Below, in pieces: positions 50,376 to 59,517 of a stretch of 64,000 nt of DNA. The notes below the pieces were generated by a model. That model made no database searches. It saw nothing but the letters and a program-made list of their open reading frames with translations, and was not told the origin of the DNA. The translations under genes and the position numbers were made by a program. The first letter of the stretch is position 1. Each line of letters opens with the position of its first letter. This DNA comes from Sphingomonas donggukensis. GTDB lineage: Bacteria; Pseudomonadota; Alphaproteobacteria; Sphingomonadales; Sphingomonadaceae. The stretch covers positions 2,339,501-2,403,500 of the forward strand of contig NZ_CP098401.1 of the NCBI RefSeq assembly GCF_023674425.1. The letters run 5' to 3'.

Positions 50376-50959
50376 GCCTCCGCCCCGACCTGGCGATCAT
50401 CGCCGCCAACGTCGCGCCCGGATCGCGCGTGCTTGACGTCGGCTGCGGCGACGGCGCGCTGATGGCGGCGCTGGAGGAGACGCGAAGCTGCGACGCGCGC
50501 GGGCTGGAACTCGACGCCGGCGACGTCGCCACCGCAGTCGCACGCGGGCTGTCGGTGGTGCAGGGCAACGCCGACACCGACCTGGCCGATTATCCGGACG
50601 CGGCGTTCGACTATGCGATCCTCAGCCAGACGCTGCAGACGACGATGCGCCCCGACGTCGTGCTCGACGAACTGTTGCGCATCGGCGCCCGGGCGTTCGT
50701 GTCGTTCCCCAATTTCGCGCACTGGCGGGTGCGCGCGTCGCTGCTCTGGGGCGGACGGATGCCGGTCACGACGCTGTTGCCGCTCGCCTGGTACGAGACA
50801 CCCAACATCCACCACGTCACCGTCGACGATTTCCGCGCGCACGTTGCGGCGCGCGGCATCATCGTGGAGGGCGCGTGGTTCCTCAACCGCGGTCGCCCGA
50901 CCAGCGCCGCCGCGGCCAATTTCCGCGCGGAACACGCGGTGTTTCTGCTCAGGCGATGA
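50372..50959 (+). CDS. metW: methionine biosynthesis protein MetW
   Basis: 195 residues from a GTG overlapping the GNAT stop. A methyltransferase-like fold with motif I VLDVGCGDGALMA near 24, and the family-typical YAILSQTLQTT, FPNFAHWRVR and WYETPNIHHVTVDDF stretches. MetW partners MetX and is needed for full homoserine acyltransferase activity in several bacteria. Stop overlaps the photolyase start (ATGA). Confidence 0.93.
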   Translation: MSLRPDLAIIAANVAPGSRVLDVGCGDGALMAALEETRSCDARGLELDAGDVATAVARGLSVVQGNADTDLADYPDAAFDYAILSQTLQTTMRPDVVLDELLRIGARAFVSFPNFAHWRVRASLLWGGRMPVTTLLPLAWYETPNIHHVTVDDFRAHVAARGIIVEGAWFLNRGRPTSAAAANFRAEHAVFLLRR

Positions 50960-52506
50960 CAGTCCTGATCCCGATCCTGGGCGATCAGCTCAGCCACGGG
51001 CTCGCATCGCTGCGCGAGGTCGACCAAGCCGATGCGGTCGTCCTGATGATGGAGGTCGCCGACGAGACGACCTATGTCCGCCATCACCCCAAGAAGATCG
51101 CGTTGATCCTCTCCGCCATGCGACATTTCGCCGTCGAACTGAAACGCGACGGCTGGCGCGTTGACTATGTTGCGCTCGATGCGCGCGGCAACACCGGCAG
51201 TTTCACCGGGGAAGTCGCCCGCGCCGTCAAGCGCCACGCCGCGAGCGCGATCCGCATCGTCGAGGCGGGCGAATGGCGCGTGCAGCAAATGATCCTCGGA
51301 TGGGAACAAACGCTCGGCGTGCCGGTCGAGGTGCTCGCCGACGATCGCTTCTTCTGTTCGACCGACGATTTCAGGCGATGGGCGAAGGGCCGCAAGTCGC
51401 TCGTGATGGAGTATTTCTACCGCGAGATGCGCCAGCAGACCGGGCTGCTCATGACGGCGGACGGCACGCCGGTCGGCGGCAAGTGGAACTACGACCACGA
51501 CAATCGCAAGACCCCGCCGCGCGGGCTCAACTACCCCGCGCCATCACGCTTCACCCCGGACGAGATGACGCGCGATGTCCTCGCACTGGTCGCCAAGCGC
51601 TTCGGCACACATTTCGGCGACCTCGAACCCTTCGCCTTCCCGGTGACCGCCGCCCAGGCCCGCCATGCGCTTAAGCATTTCATCACGACCGCACTGCCCG
51701 GCTTCGGCGACTATCAGGACGCGATGCTCAGCAGCCAGGACACGCTCTACCACAGCGTGCTCAGCCCCGCGCTCAACTGCGGCCTGCTCACGCCGCGCGA
51801 AGTCTGCGATGCGGCCGTCGCGGCCTACGACGCGGAAGACGCGCCGATCAACGCGGTAGAGGGTTTCGTCCGCCAGATCCTCGGCTGGCGCGAATATATC
51901 CGGGGCATGTACTGGCTGGAGATGCCCGGGTTCGCCGACGCCAACGCCCTGCGCGCGATGCGCCCGCTGCCCGAATTCTACTGGACTGCCGAAACAGACA
52001 TGCGCTGCCTGCACATCGCGGTGAAGGACACGCGCACCCACGCCTATGCCCATCATATCCAGCGGCTGATGGTGCTCGGCAATTTCGCGATGCTCGCCGG
52101 CGTCGATCCGAAGGCGATCGATGACTGGTTCCTGATCGTCTATGCCGACGCCTATCAATGGGTCGAACTGCCCAACGTGCTGGGCATGAGCCAGCACGCC
52201 GATGGCGGGCGGCTGGCGTCGAAGCCCTATGCGGGCGGCGGCGCCTACATCAACCGCATGTCCGACTATTGCGGCCGGTGCCGCTACGACGTGAAGGCGA
52301 AGACCGGGCCCGACGCCTGCCCGTTCAACTACCTCTATTGGGACTTTCTCGCCCGCCACGCCCGGCGGTTCGAACATCACCCACGCATGGCGAACATGTA
52401 CCGCACCTGGGCGCGGATGGACGATGCTCACAAGCGCGACGTGCGCGCTAGCGCTAAGGCGTTCCTCGAATCGCTCAAACCTGCTGCGGAGGGCTGGGCG
52501 CGTTAG
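50956..52506 (+). CDS. iron-sulfur bacterial cryptochrome/photolyase (CryB/PhrB type)
   Basis: 516 residues. Four Cys at 351, 439, 442 and 455 (CLHIAV and YCGRC ... ACPF) match the 4Fe-4S ligands of the FeS-BCP/PhrB group. The FAD-binding C-domain contains RQILGWREYIRGMYW and HAYAHHIQRLMVLGN, and the N-domain the PILGDQLS opening. PhrB repairs (6-4) photoproducts; the related CryB is a light sensor. Overlap with metW makes it part of the Met operon here, an odd neighbour. Confidence 0.93.
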   Translation: MTVLIPILGDQLSHGLASLREVDQADAVVLMMEVADETTYVRHHPKKIALILSAMRHFAVELKRDGWRVDYVALDARGNTGSFTGEVARAVKRHAASAIRIVEAGEWRVQQMILGWEQTLGVPVEVLADDRFFCSTDDFRRWAKGRKSLVMEYFYREMRQQTGLLMTADGTPVGGKWNYDHDNRKTPPRGLNYPAPSRFTPDEMTRDVLALVAKRFGTHFGDLEPFAFPVTAAQARHALKHFITTALPGFGDYQDAMLSSQDTLYHSVLSPALNCGLLTPREVCDAAVAAYDAEDAPINAVEGFVRQILGWREYIRGMYWLEMPGFADANALRAMRPLPEFYWTAETDMRCLHIAVKDTRTHAYAHHIQRLMVLGNFAMLAGVDPKAIDDWFLIVYADAYQWVELPNVLGMSQHADGGRLASKPYAGGGAYINRMSDYCGRCRYDVKAKTGPDACPFNYLYWDFLARHARRFEHHPRMANMYRTWARMDDAHKRDVRASAKAFLESLKPAAEGWAR

Positions 52507-52509
52507 CCG

Positions 52510-52878
52510 CTATTCGACCACGATCTCCCCGGTCATCCCAAAGGTGGAATGCAGGAAATGCGAGCATTTGACCGGATACCGCCCCGCCGCCGGCGCCACG
52601 ATCCGCACGTCGGCAGACGCATGGCGTTCAAGCTCGACCCGCCCATCGGCCACGCCCGACGCCTTGGCCGCCGCAAAGAACGCCTTGGCGACGAAATTAT
52701 GCCCGCCGCTCGCGCTATTGGTGAAGTGCAGCAGATACGGGCGCCCGTGCTGCAAATGGATCGACTTGGGCTCGAATTTGAAGCTCGACAGGGTAATGTC
52801 GACCCGCTCGACCGCATCGCCCTGCGCCGCGGCGGGTGCCGCCAGCATCAGGGCCGAAATCGCCAGGATCATGCGCAT
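52510..52878 (-). CDS. periplasmic cupredoxin domain protein
   Basis: 122 residues from the ATG at 52878 (GGAGG upstream). A signal peptide (cleavage about residue 19, AAAQ) precedes a cupredoxin fold. Candidate type-1 copper ligands are His60 (GGHNF), Cys105, His110 and Met115, in a C-x4-H-x4-M arrangement. It may shuttle electrons or bind copper in the periplasm. Convergent with the photolyase gene, 3 nt apart. Confidence 0.87.
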   Translation of the reverse strand: MRMILAISALMLAAPAAAQGDAVERVDITLSSFKFEPKSIHLQHGRPYLLHFTNSASGGHNFVAKAFFAAAKASGVADGRVELERHASADVRIVAPAAGRYPVKCSHFLHSTFGMTGEIVVE

Positions 52879-53037
52879 GGCCGTCCTCCCGCTTGTGTCG
52901 ATGGGGGAGGATATACCCATTGGGCGTGCCGTGCGAGTCGGCGGGCATGTGCAAAGCCCATGCCGTCGGTCGGACTTGCGTCCGCCGGCCGGGCTGGCGC
53001 GAGTCGCGCGGGCTTTGGCCCGCACGCCGCGCTGCGC

Positions 53038-53595
53038 TTAGAACGGGACGTCGTCGTCCAGGTCGTCGCCGTAGCCGCCACCGAAGTCGTTCTTCGCCGC
53101 GCCCGAACTCTTCTGCGCGCCGGAGTTGAAATTGCCGCCCCCGCGCGAGGAGTTGCCGGCGAAATCGTCGCCGCCGCCGAAGTCATCGCCCCCGCCGCGC
53201 TGGTAGCCACCGCCACCGCCGCCGGCTCCACCACCTGCACCGGGCGCGCCGTCCAGCATCGTCAGGACGCTGTTGAAGCCCTGCAGCACGATCTCGGTCG
53301 AATATTTGTCCTGGCCCTGCTGGTCCTGCCATTTGCGGGTCTGGAGAGCGCCCTCGATGTACACCTTGCTGCCCTTGCGCAGGAACCGCTCGGCAACGTT
53401 GGCGAGGCCCTCGTTGAAGATCGCGACCGAATGCCACTCGGTCTTTTCCTTACGCTCGCCGGTGTTGCGATCCTTCCACGATTCCGACGTGGCGATGCGC
53501 AGGTTCACGACCTTGCCGCCATTCTGGAAGCTGCGGCTTTCGGGGTCGCGCCCCAGATTGCCCACCAGAATCACCTTGTTGACGCTGCCCGCCAT
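53038..53595 (-). CDS. ssb: single-stranded DNA-binding protein SSB
   Basis: 185 residues from ATG 53595, with GGAG upstream. The OB-fold N-terminus reads [16 protein letters not shown], then [17 protein letters not shown] Gly-rich flexible tail (about 110-170) leads to the acidic tip DLDDDVPF, which binds repair and replication partners. Normal length. Replication, recombination and repair. Confidence 0.96.
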   Translation of the reverse strand: MAGSVNKVILVGNLGRDPESRSFQNGGKVVNLRIATSESWKDRNTGERKEKTEWHSVAIFNEGLANVAERFLRKGSKVYIEGALQTRKWQDQQGQDKYSTEIVLQGFNSVLTMLDGAPGAGGGAGGGGGGYQRGGGDDFGGGDDFAGNSSRGGGNFNSGAQKSSGAAKNDFGGGYGDDLDDDVPF

Positions 53596-53641
53596 GTTCG
53601 CTCCAAATGCTTGCAAATCTCAGGCGCTAGATAGGCACGGA

Positions 53642-53815
53642 ATGGCCGAAATCATATCACTGAATCGCGTTCGCAAGGCGAAAGCGAGGGCCGCAAAAGC
53701 GGTCGAGGCCGACGCCAATCGCGCGAAATTCGGACGGACGAAGGCGGAGAAAGCCGCCGATGCGGCTGAGCGGGTGCGTATCGCTGCCGTGCTGGATGGG
53801 GCGAAGACGGAGTGA
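53642..53815 (+). CDS. DUF4169 small protein
   Basis: 57 residues, highly charged and helical (MAEIISLNRVRKAKARAAKA ... FGRTKAEKAADAAERVR). It matches the short alphaproteobacterial DUF4169 family, of unknown function; the basic N-terminus could bind nucleic acid. Divergent from ssb with 46 nt between starts, so the two may share a control region. Confidence 0.88.
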   Translation: MAEIISLNRVRKAKARAAKAVEADANRAKFGRTKAEKAADAAERVRIAAVLDGAKTE

Positions 53816-53823
53816 GGCAGAAA

Positions 53824-54019
53824 CGGTTCAGGGAAGGCGCGAAGGAAAGTGGCTCACGCAAAGGCGCGGAGGCGCAGAGATGTCGGATCGAGCTTCGGCG
53901 TGCAACGCCTCTAACACGAAGGGGGTGAGAAGCCTGCGGCGGGAGTCCCGGCTCGCCTCAGCGCCTCAGCGCCTCTGCGCGAACCACTTTCCTTCGCGCC
54001 TTCGCGCCTTCCCTGAACG
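53824..54019. repeat. long imperfect inverted repeat between DUF4169 and feoB
   Basis: Left arm GGTTCAGGGAAGGCGCGAAG (start 53825) continues to the GCAGAG near 53879; right arm runs CTCTGCGCGAACCACTTTCC to CTTCCCTGAAC, ending 54017. The right arm has one extra GCGCGAAG unit. No open frame. It belongs to a different family from the A-C repeats and could act as terminator of the convergent genes. Confidence 0.75.
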
Positions 54020-54024
54020 ATTAT

Positions 54025-55881
54025 CTACCCCAGCCCCGCCCAGACCGCGATCCAGTAGGTCGCGCCCGCCGCGACATAGGCGAGCGCGAACAGGTAGCCT
54101 ATCATAAACGCCGGCCATTTCCAGCCGTTGGTTTCCCGCCGCACCACCGCGATCGTCGACAGGCATTGCGGCGCGAAGACGAACCACGCGAGGAAAGCGA
54201 GCGCGGTCGCCAGACTCCACCGCGACGCGAGCTTTCCGCCCAGTTCCTGCGCGCCCTGATCCTCGTCCGCGGCATCGATCGCGTACACCGTCTGGAGCGC
54301 CGACACCGCGACCTCGCGCGCCGCCATCGCCGGAATCACCGCCAGGCTCATTTCGTGGTTGAAGCCGATCGGCTTCAGCACGACTTCCAGCCCGCTCGCG
54401 ATCCGGCCCGCGACCGAATATTCGCTCTGCTTCACCCCCGCCGGCGCGACCGGATAGCTGGTCAGCACCCACAGCACGACCGTCACGCCCAGGATGATCG
54501 TGCCGGCGCGGCGCAGGAAGACGTAGGCGCGCTGCCACAGCCCGATCGCGATGTCGCGCACGGCCGGCCATTGATAACGCGGCATCTCCAGCAGGAAACC
54601 GCCACCGACGCCGCGCGTGACCGTCCGCCGGATCAGCACCGACGCGATCATCGCGCTGACGATGCCGGCGACGTAGAGCGCGAGCAGCACCAGGCCCTGC
54701 AGCCCCACCCCCCACATCACCCGGCGCGCCGGGATGAACGCGCCGATGACGACGGCATAGACCGGCAGTCGCGCCGAACACGTCATCAGCGGCGCGACCA
54801 GGATCGTGGTCAGCCGCTCGCGCGGATCCTGGATCGATCGCGTCGCCATGATGCCGGGGATCGCGCAGGCGAAACTCGACAGCAGCGGGATGAACGCCCG
54901 CCCCGACAGACCGACGCCCGCCATCAGCCGGTCCATCAGCATCGCCGCGCGCACCATGTACCCCGATGCTTCCAGCACCAGGATGAACAGGAACAGGATC
55001 ACGATCTGCGGCAGGAACACGACGACCGAACCGACGCCGTTGATGACCCCCTGCACCAGCAGATCGCGCAGGAACCCCGCGGGCAGCATCGCGGTCGCGG
55101 TGTCGGCCAGCCAGCCCTGCGCGCCCTCGATCCAGCCGATCGGCGCTTCCGACCAGCTGAACACCGCCTGGAACATCACGAACAGCAAAGTCAGCAGGAT
55201 GATCGGACCCAGCACCGGATGCAGCGCGAACCGGTCGAGCGACGCGGTGACCTGGCGCGCGCGCGGCTCGTCGACCGTCGCCGCGCGGGCGATGCGCCGC
55301 GCTTCGCGCTGGAAATGGCGGATATCGGGATCGACCTCGCCGGTCGGCACCGCGGGAATCGCATGAGTACGCAGTGTCTCCGACAGCGCGGTGCGGAGCG
55401 CGTCGAGGCCGCGCTTGCGCACCGCCACCGTCTCGATCACCGGCAGGCCGAGCTCGCCGGCCAGCGCGGCGACGTCGATCGTCAGCCCGTCGCGCGCCGC
55501 CATGTCGACCATGTTGAGCGCCAGCACCATCGGCAGCCCCAGCTGCCGCAACTGGAGCGCGAAGCGGAGGTGGTTGTCGAGGTTCGTCGCGTCCGCCACC
55601 ACGACGATCGCGTCGGGCCGCCTCTCGCCCGCCTGCGCGCCCAGCACGACGTCGCGGGTCACTTCCTCGTCGGGGCTGGAGGGGTCGAGGCTGTAGGTGC
55701 CGGGCAGGTCGACCAGCTCGATCGGGCGTCCGTCATCCAGCGCCAGCCGGCCCGAATGCCGCTCCACGGTGACGCCGGGATAATTGCCGACCTTCTGCCG
55801 CGCACCGGTCAGCGCGTTGAACAGCGCCGACTTGCCGGCATTGGGATTGCCGACCAGAGCGACCAGCGGAATGCCCGTCAT
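54025..55881 (-). CDS. feoB: ferrous iron transport protein FeoB
   Basis: 618 residues. The N-terminal G domain has GNPNAGKS (G1, residues 11-18), NYPGVTVE (G2) and DLPGTYSL (G3), with the switch region and helical GDI-like domain to about 260. The C-terminal part has about ten membrane helices, including the conserved LLSSFACAIPGI and CSARLPVY segments. It moves Fe2+ across the inner membrane using GTP. The length is somewhat below E. coli FeoB and no C-terminal Cys-rich tail is seen. Confidence 0.94.
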   Translation of the reverse strand: MTGIPLVALVGNPNAGKSALFNALTGARQKVGNYPGVTVERHSGRLALDDGRPIELVDLPGTYSLDPSSPDEEVTRDVVLGAQAGERRPDAIVVVADATNLDNHLRFALQLRQLGLPMVLALNMVDMAARDGLTIDVAALAGELGLPVIETVAVRKRGLDALRTALSETLRTHAIPAVPTGEVDPDIRHFQREARRIARAATVDEPRARQVTASLDRFALHPVLGPIILLTLLFVMFQAVFSWSEAPIGWIEGAQGWLADTATAMLPAGFLRDLLVQGVINGVGSVVVFLPQIVILFLFILVLEASGYMVRAAMLMDRLMAGVGLSGRAFIPLLSSFACAIPGIMATRSIQDPRERLTTILVAPLMTCSARLPVYAVVIGAFIPARRVMWGVGLQGLVLLALYVAGIVSAMIASVLIRRTVTRGVGGGFLLEMPRYQWPAVRDIAIGLWQRAYVFLRRAGTIILGVTVVLWVLTSYPVAPAGVKQSEYSVAGRIASGLEVVLKPIGFNHEMSLAVIPAMAAREVAVSALQTVYAIDAADEDQGAQELGGKLASRWSLATALAFLAWFVFAPQCLSTIAVVRRETNGWKWPAFMIGYLFALAYVAAGATYWIAVWAGLG

Positions 55882-55893
55882 CTACTGCGTCAT

Positions 55894-56157
55894 CTAGAGG
55901 GTGACGTGGATCGCTCGCGCGATATGGCTGCGGAACGTGATCGCCATCCGCCCGATCCGGCAGGCAAGCGGGCCGCCGCCGACCCCCGCGCGCTGGAGCA
56001 TCTCGATCTCCACGCCCTCGTCCAGCCCGAACTCGCGCAGCCGCCGCACTTCGGCAGGCGTCAGCATGTGCCAGTCGATCGCAGCAACCGTCGCGCGCGC
56101 CCGCCGCGCCAGCGCAGCCAGCGGCATGGGAACGGGAATCGGGGAAGCCATCGTCAT
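55894..56157 (-). CDS. feoA: ferrous iron transport protein FeoA
   Basis: 87 residues with the SH3-like FeoA fold: VRRLREFGLDEGVEIEMLQRAGVGGGPLACRIG. FeoA stimulates FeoB at the membrane. The ATG at 56157 was used; ATG at 56151 is also possible and no strong Shine-Dalgarno is seen. It lies 12 nt upstream of feoB. A Fur-like palindrome precedes it. Confidence 0.88.
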   Translation of the reverse strand: MTMASPIPVPMPLAALARRARATVAAIDWHMLTPAEVRRLREFGLDEGVEIEMLQRAGVGGGPLACRIGRMAITFRSHIARAIHVTL

Positions 56158-56164
56158 TGCTGCG

Positions 56165-56177
56165 ATTGATTATCAAT
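56165..56177 (-). promoter_or_regulatory. Fur/iron-box-like palindrome before feoA
   Basis: ATTGATTATCAAT, arms ATTGAT and ATCAAT around one base, 8 nt before the feoA ATG. It resembles half of a Fur box (GATAATGATTATC type) but is short. If real, it would repress feoAB when iron is abundant. Confidence 0.5.
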
Positions 56178-56214
56178 AACTGCGCAGCGACGCCAGCCCT
56201 TTGTGCGCAGGCGA

Positions 56215-56871
56215 TTAACCGATGCGGTAGCGCAGCCGTCCGATGAAGCGGCTGAGGCTCGGGCGGTGCTCGGTGCGGGCGAGGAACCCGGCTTTCGCCT
56301 TCTCGAACCGCATGATCCCGTCGATCCGACGCGACAGGAACGCAGCGGTGTCGGCAAAGCCATCGCTCTCGTCGTCCAGGAACACCTGCATCGTCGCGCC
56401 ATACACGCCCGCCAGGATCGTGCGCTTGGTATAGTGATTATAGTCAGTCGCGGTATCGCCCGCCGCGCGCCACATCACGTCGGCGGCGCGCCACGCGAGC
56501 TTCGCCGCGCGCGGCAGGTTCTGCGGCTGGGCGAGGACGGCGAAGGCGCGGCGCAGCGCCTCGCGGTTGGGCGCAACCAGGTCGATCCGCGCCTCGACCA
56601 GCGCGGTGATGCGTTCACGAATCTTCATCGCGGCCAGCCGCTCGGGCGACAGCCGCCCGAGCATCGCCGCATCGATGCTCGCGAACCAAGCGTCGATCAT
56701 GTCGACCGCGCCGCCCGGAAACGCGAGCCGCGCCACGTCGGCATCGACACCCCGCGCGCCGGCCGCTGCCGCCACCGCGGCCTCGCCCCAGCCATCGAAC
56801 GCGGCATTGGCGGCGACGTCGCCGGCCAGCGCGTCGCGGATTTCGTCGAGGGTTGCGTCTTCGAGTGCCAT
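56215..56871 (-). CDS. COQ9 family protein
   Basis: 218 residues. The conserved COQ9 C-terminal domain is present: DYNHYTKRTILAGVYGATMQVFLDDESDGF and the following FLSRRIDGIMRFEKAK. COQ9 proteins bind aromatic lipids and aid Coq7 in ubiquinone synthesis; a Coq7 homologue is encoded in this window. The ATG at 56871 was used; a GTG one codon earlier also overlaps the DMT gene stop. Helical throughout, no signal peptide. Confidence 0.9.
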   Translation of the reverse strand: MALEDATLDEIRDALAGDVAANAAFDGWGEAAVAAAAGARGVDADVARLAFPGGAVDMIDAWFASIDAAMLGRLSPERLAAMKIRERITALVEARIDLVAPNREALRRAFAVLAQPQNLPRAAKLAWRAADVMWRAAGDTATDYNHYTKRTILAGVYGATMQVFLDDESDGFADTAAFLSRRIDGIMRFEKAKAGFLARTEHRPSLSRFIGRLRYRIG

Positions 56872-57809
56872 CACGCTTCCTTGTGGTCCCCCGCGCCCGC
56901 CGGTTCAAGCGGTTGCGGCGCATCCGACCCGCGCCGGACCAGCACCAGCGCCACCGCCACCAACGCCGCGCCTGCAAAATCGGGCGCGCCCAGCCGCTCG
57001 TCGTACGCGATCCATCCGATCGCCCCCGCGACGACCGGCTGCACCAGCAGCGCGATGCCGACCACCAGCGGGGACAGGTGGCCGAGCGCGTAGATCATCA
57101 GCCCCTGCCCGACCAACTGGCTGACCACGGCGAGCGCGATCAGCGGCGTCCAGTTCCCCGGCAACACCCGCTCCCCCAGCGCGAGCGCCGCGAACAGCAG
57201 CGGCAGGGTCCCCAGCAGCGACGACAGCGCCAGCGCCGGCAGCGGCGCCATCGTCTCACGCGCCCGCGCCATCGTCACGAAATACACCGCATACAGCACG
57301 CCCGCGGCTAGGCAGAACAGGTCGCCGATCAAATTCTGCGGCGACAATTGCGCCGATCGCCCCATCAGCAACGCCGCCCCGACCGCGGCCATGCCCAGCG
57401 CCACGCCCTGCATCCGCGTCGGCCACATCCGCGCCACGACGAAGCCATAGATCGGAAAGATCAGCGTCGCGGCATTGCCGAACAGCGTCGCGTTGGCGAG
57501 GACGGTGCGGTGGATGCCGACGTGCCAGCTCGCCAGATCGGCGGCGAACGCCAGGCCACCAAGCGCCAGCACACCCCACAGCCCGCGTGCCTGCCGGAAC
57601 GGCGCCTGCCCCAGCAGCGTCGCCGCGCCCAGCAGCACCGGCACCGCCAGCGCGATCCGCCAGAAGCCCGCCGCCACCGGCCCGACATCGGCCAGCCGCA
57701 CGAACCACGGCCCGAACGCCAGCGCCACGTTGGCGATCAGCAGCGCCGCGACCGGCAAGGCTTTGCTTGGTACCGGCGAAGCGATTGTTTGGGGGACAGG
57801 CGCGTGCAT
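56871..57809 (-). CDS. DMT superfamily (EamA) transporter
   Basis: 312 residues with ten hydrophobic helices in two five-helix EamA repeats (LPVAALLIANVALAFGPWFVRL at the start; LIGDLFCLAAGVLYAVYFVTM at mid-chain). It likely exports a metabolite. Substrate unknown. Its stop overlaps the COQ9 start, and 60 nt separate it from the divergent reductase gene. Confidence 0.9.
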   Translation of the reverse strand: MHAPVPQTIASPVPSKALPVAALLIANVALAFGPWFVRLADVGPVAAGFWRIALAVPVLLGAATLLGQAPFRQARGLWGVLALGGLAFAADLASWHVGIHRTVLANATLFGNAATLIFPIYGFVVARMWPTRMQGVALGMAAVGAALLMGRSAQLSPQNLIGDLFCLAAGVLYAVYFVTMARARETMAPLPALALSSLLGTLPLLFAALALGERVLPGNWTPLIALAVVSQLVGQGLMIYALGHLSPLVVGIALLVQPVVAGAIGWIAYDERLGAPDFAGAALVAVALVLVRRGSDAPQPLEPAGAGDHKEA

Positions 57810-57869
57810 GCCGCCCTGTAGCGCCCTACATCCCGCCCGTCGCCATCAACGAAGCGAGAATGTTGCCCC

Positions 57870-58943
57870 ATGCCTACCCTGTTCGATTCGATCGCCTACG
57901 GCGCGATTTCCGCCCCCAACCGCCTGGTGATGGCGCCGCTGACGCGCGGGCGCTCGACCGCGGACCATGTCCCGACCGACATCATGATCGAATATTATCG
58001 CCAGCGCGCGAGTGCGGGACTCATCATCACCGAGGGGACGGGCATCAGCCACGAAGGGCTCGGCTGGCCGTCCGCGCCGGGCCTGTGGAACGACGCGCAG
58101 GTCGAGGCGTGGAAGCCGGTGGTCGCCGCGGTCCACGAGGCGGGCGGGCGCATCGTCCCCCAGCTCTGGCATCTGGGGCGCCTTGCCCGCAAGGACGTGA
58201 CCGGTCGCGCGCCGTTCTCGTCCTCGGCAACGACCGCACCAACCCGTCCCGGCGCGACCGAGAACGCCAATGTCGAGGCAGTGGCGATGACCCGCGACGA
58301 CATCGCCCGCACGCTCGACGACTATAGCCGCGCCGCGCGCAACGCGATCGCAGCCGGCTTTGACGGCGTCGCGCTGCATGCCGCCAACGGCTATCTGATC
58401 GACCAGTTCATGCGCGACGGCACCAATTTCCGCGACGACGAATACGGCGGGTCGGTCGACAATCGCCTGCGCCTGCTGCGCGAAGTGATGGAGCGACTGG
58501 TGGCGGAGGCCGGCGCCGATCGCACCGGCGTGCGCTTCTCCCCCAACGGCGAGACTCAAGGCTGCGACGATTCGAACCCGGAAGCGGTATTCGTGCCTGC
58601 CGCCGCCCACCTCCAGTCGCTCGGCATCGCCTTCCTCGAGCTGCGCGAGATCGGCGCGAACGGCACCTTCGGCAGCACCGACGTGCCCAAGCTGAGCCCG
58701 CAGATCCGCAAGGCCTTCACCGGCCCGCTGATCCTCAACCAGGATTACGACCTCGCAACCGCGCAGGCCGATCTGGCGTCGGGTATTGCCGATGCGATCA
58801 GCTTCGGTCGGCCCTTCCTCGCCAACCCCGACCTGCCCGAGCGCCTGCGTACCGGCGCCGAGCTCAACACCCCCAACCCACGGACGTTCTACACGCCGGG
58901 GCCGGAGGGCTATACCGACTATCCCGCGCTCGGGGTGTCGTAA
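57870..58943 (+). CDS. old yellow enzyme family alkene reductase (NemA-like)
   Basis: 357 residues, FMN-binding TIM barrel. Features are NRLVMAPLTRGRS near the N-terminus, QLWHLGRLA, the HAANGYLIDQF substrate-facing helix and YGGSVDNRLRL, with ISFGRPFLANPDL at the end. It reduces activated alkenes or nitro compounds with NAD(P)H. The 3' end overlaps the convergent gene by 25 nt. Confidence 0.92.
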   Translation: MPTLFDSIAYGAISAPNRLVMAPLTRGRSTADHVPTDIMIEYYRQRASAGLIITEGTGISHEGLGWPSAPGLWNDAQVEAWKPVVAAVHEAGGRIVPQLWHLGRLARKDVTGRAPFSSSATTAPTRPGATENANVEAVAMTRDDIARTLDDYSRAARNAIAAGFDGVALHAANGYLIDQFMRDGTNFRDDEYGGSVDNRLRLLREVMERLVAEAGADRTGVRFSPNGETQGCDDSNPEAVFVPAAAHLQSLGIAFLELREIGANGTFGSTDVPKLSPQIRKAFTGPLILNQDYDLATAQADLASGIADAISFGRPFLANPDLPERLRTGAELNTPNPRTFYTPGPEGYTDYPALGVS

Positions 58944-59335
58944 CGGTCGAGCCAGCGGGTGACGGCGGCGCGCAAGCCCCGCCGCACCCGCCGGTCGGTG
59001 AAAGCGAGCGGGGCGAGGAGGAGCCACGGGAAGAACAGCGCGAGCGCCACGAACATCATCGCGCCCCCGATCGCGACGACGCGGACGCCATCGATCAGCC
59101 GCGCTTCTTCCCCACTCAGGGTCAGCGTGCGCGGACCCTTGGCGTCATAGAGCGGATGGGTGACCAGCGTCGCGCGACCGTCGAATGCCGTGCGGGTCAG
59201 GCCGCTGGGCGCCGATGGCGGCTCGGGCGCGGTCGGGCTACGGGCAGCCGGCGCGCCGGTCACGGTATCGATCACCACCAATCGCCGTCCCTGCTCGACC
59301 ACACGGTAGCGCGGCGGGGGTGGCTGGCTGGTCAT
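58919..59335 (-). CDS. small membrane protein with extended N-terminal domain
   Basis: 138 residues from ATG 59335. The first ~85 residues are soluble (RYRVVEQGRRLVVIDTVTG, then proline-rich AARSPTAPEPPSAPSG and RTLTLSGEEARLIDGV), followed by a strong hydrophobic hairpin or pair of helices (about 92-118) and a basic C-terminal tail. No family recognised. Both N- and C-termini are probably cytoplasmic. Convergent overlap of 25 nt with the alkene reductase gene. Confidence 0.65.
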   Translation of the reverse strand: MTSQPPPPRYRVVEQGRRLVVIDTVTGAPAARSPTAPEPPSAPSGLTRTAFDGRATLVTHPLYDAKGPRTLTLSGEEARLIDGVRVVAIGGAMMFVALALFFPWLLLAPLAFTDRRVRRGLRAAVTRWLDRYDTPSAG

Positions 59336-59407
59336 GGCGGTGAAAGTGCCGCCGGGTGGTGGAGCGCGCAAGACTTGCGTCGGCCGGATGGGCACGACAA
59401 AAACTCA

Positions 59408-59489
59408 CCGTTCGTGCTGAGCCTGTCGAAGCACGTGCCGCGGGCGGTGCGATTTGGGCACGTGCTTCGACTACGCTCAGCACGAACGG
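59408..59489. repeat. dispersed palindrome, family C
   Basis: Inverted arms of about 32-33 nt (59408-59439 and 59457-59489; CCGTTCGTGCTGAGC...GAAGCACGTGCC) with a 2-nt difference in the middle. It lies between the ribH and 59335 genes. The GTTCGTGCTGAGC core is a form frequent in sphingomonads. Confidence 0.85.
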
Positions 59490-59517
59490 AAATCAGAGCG
59501 GCGCGCCGCCCCGCCCC

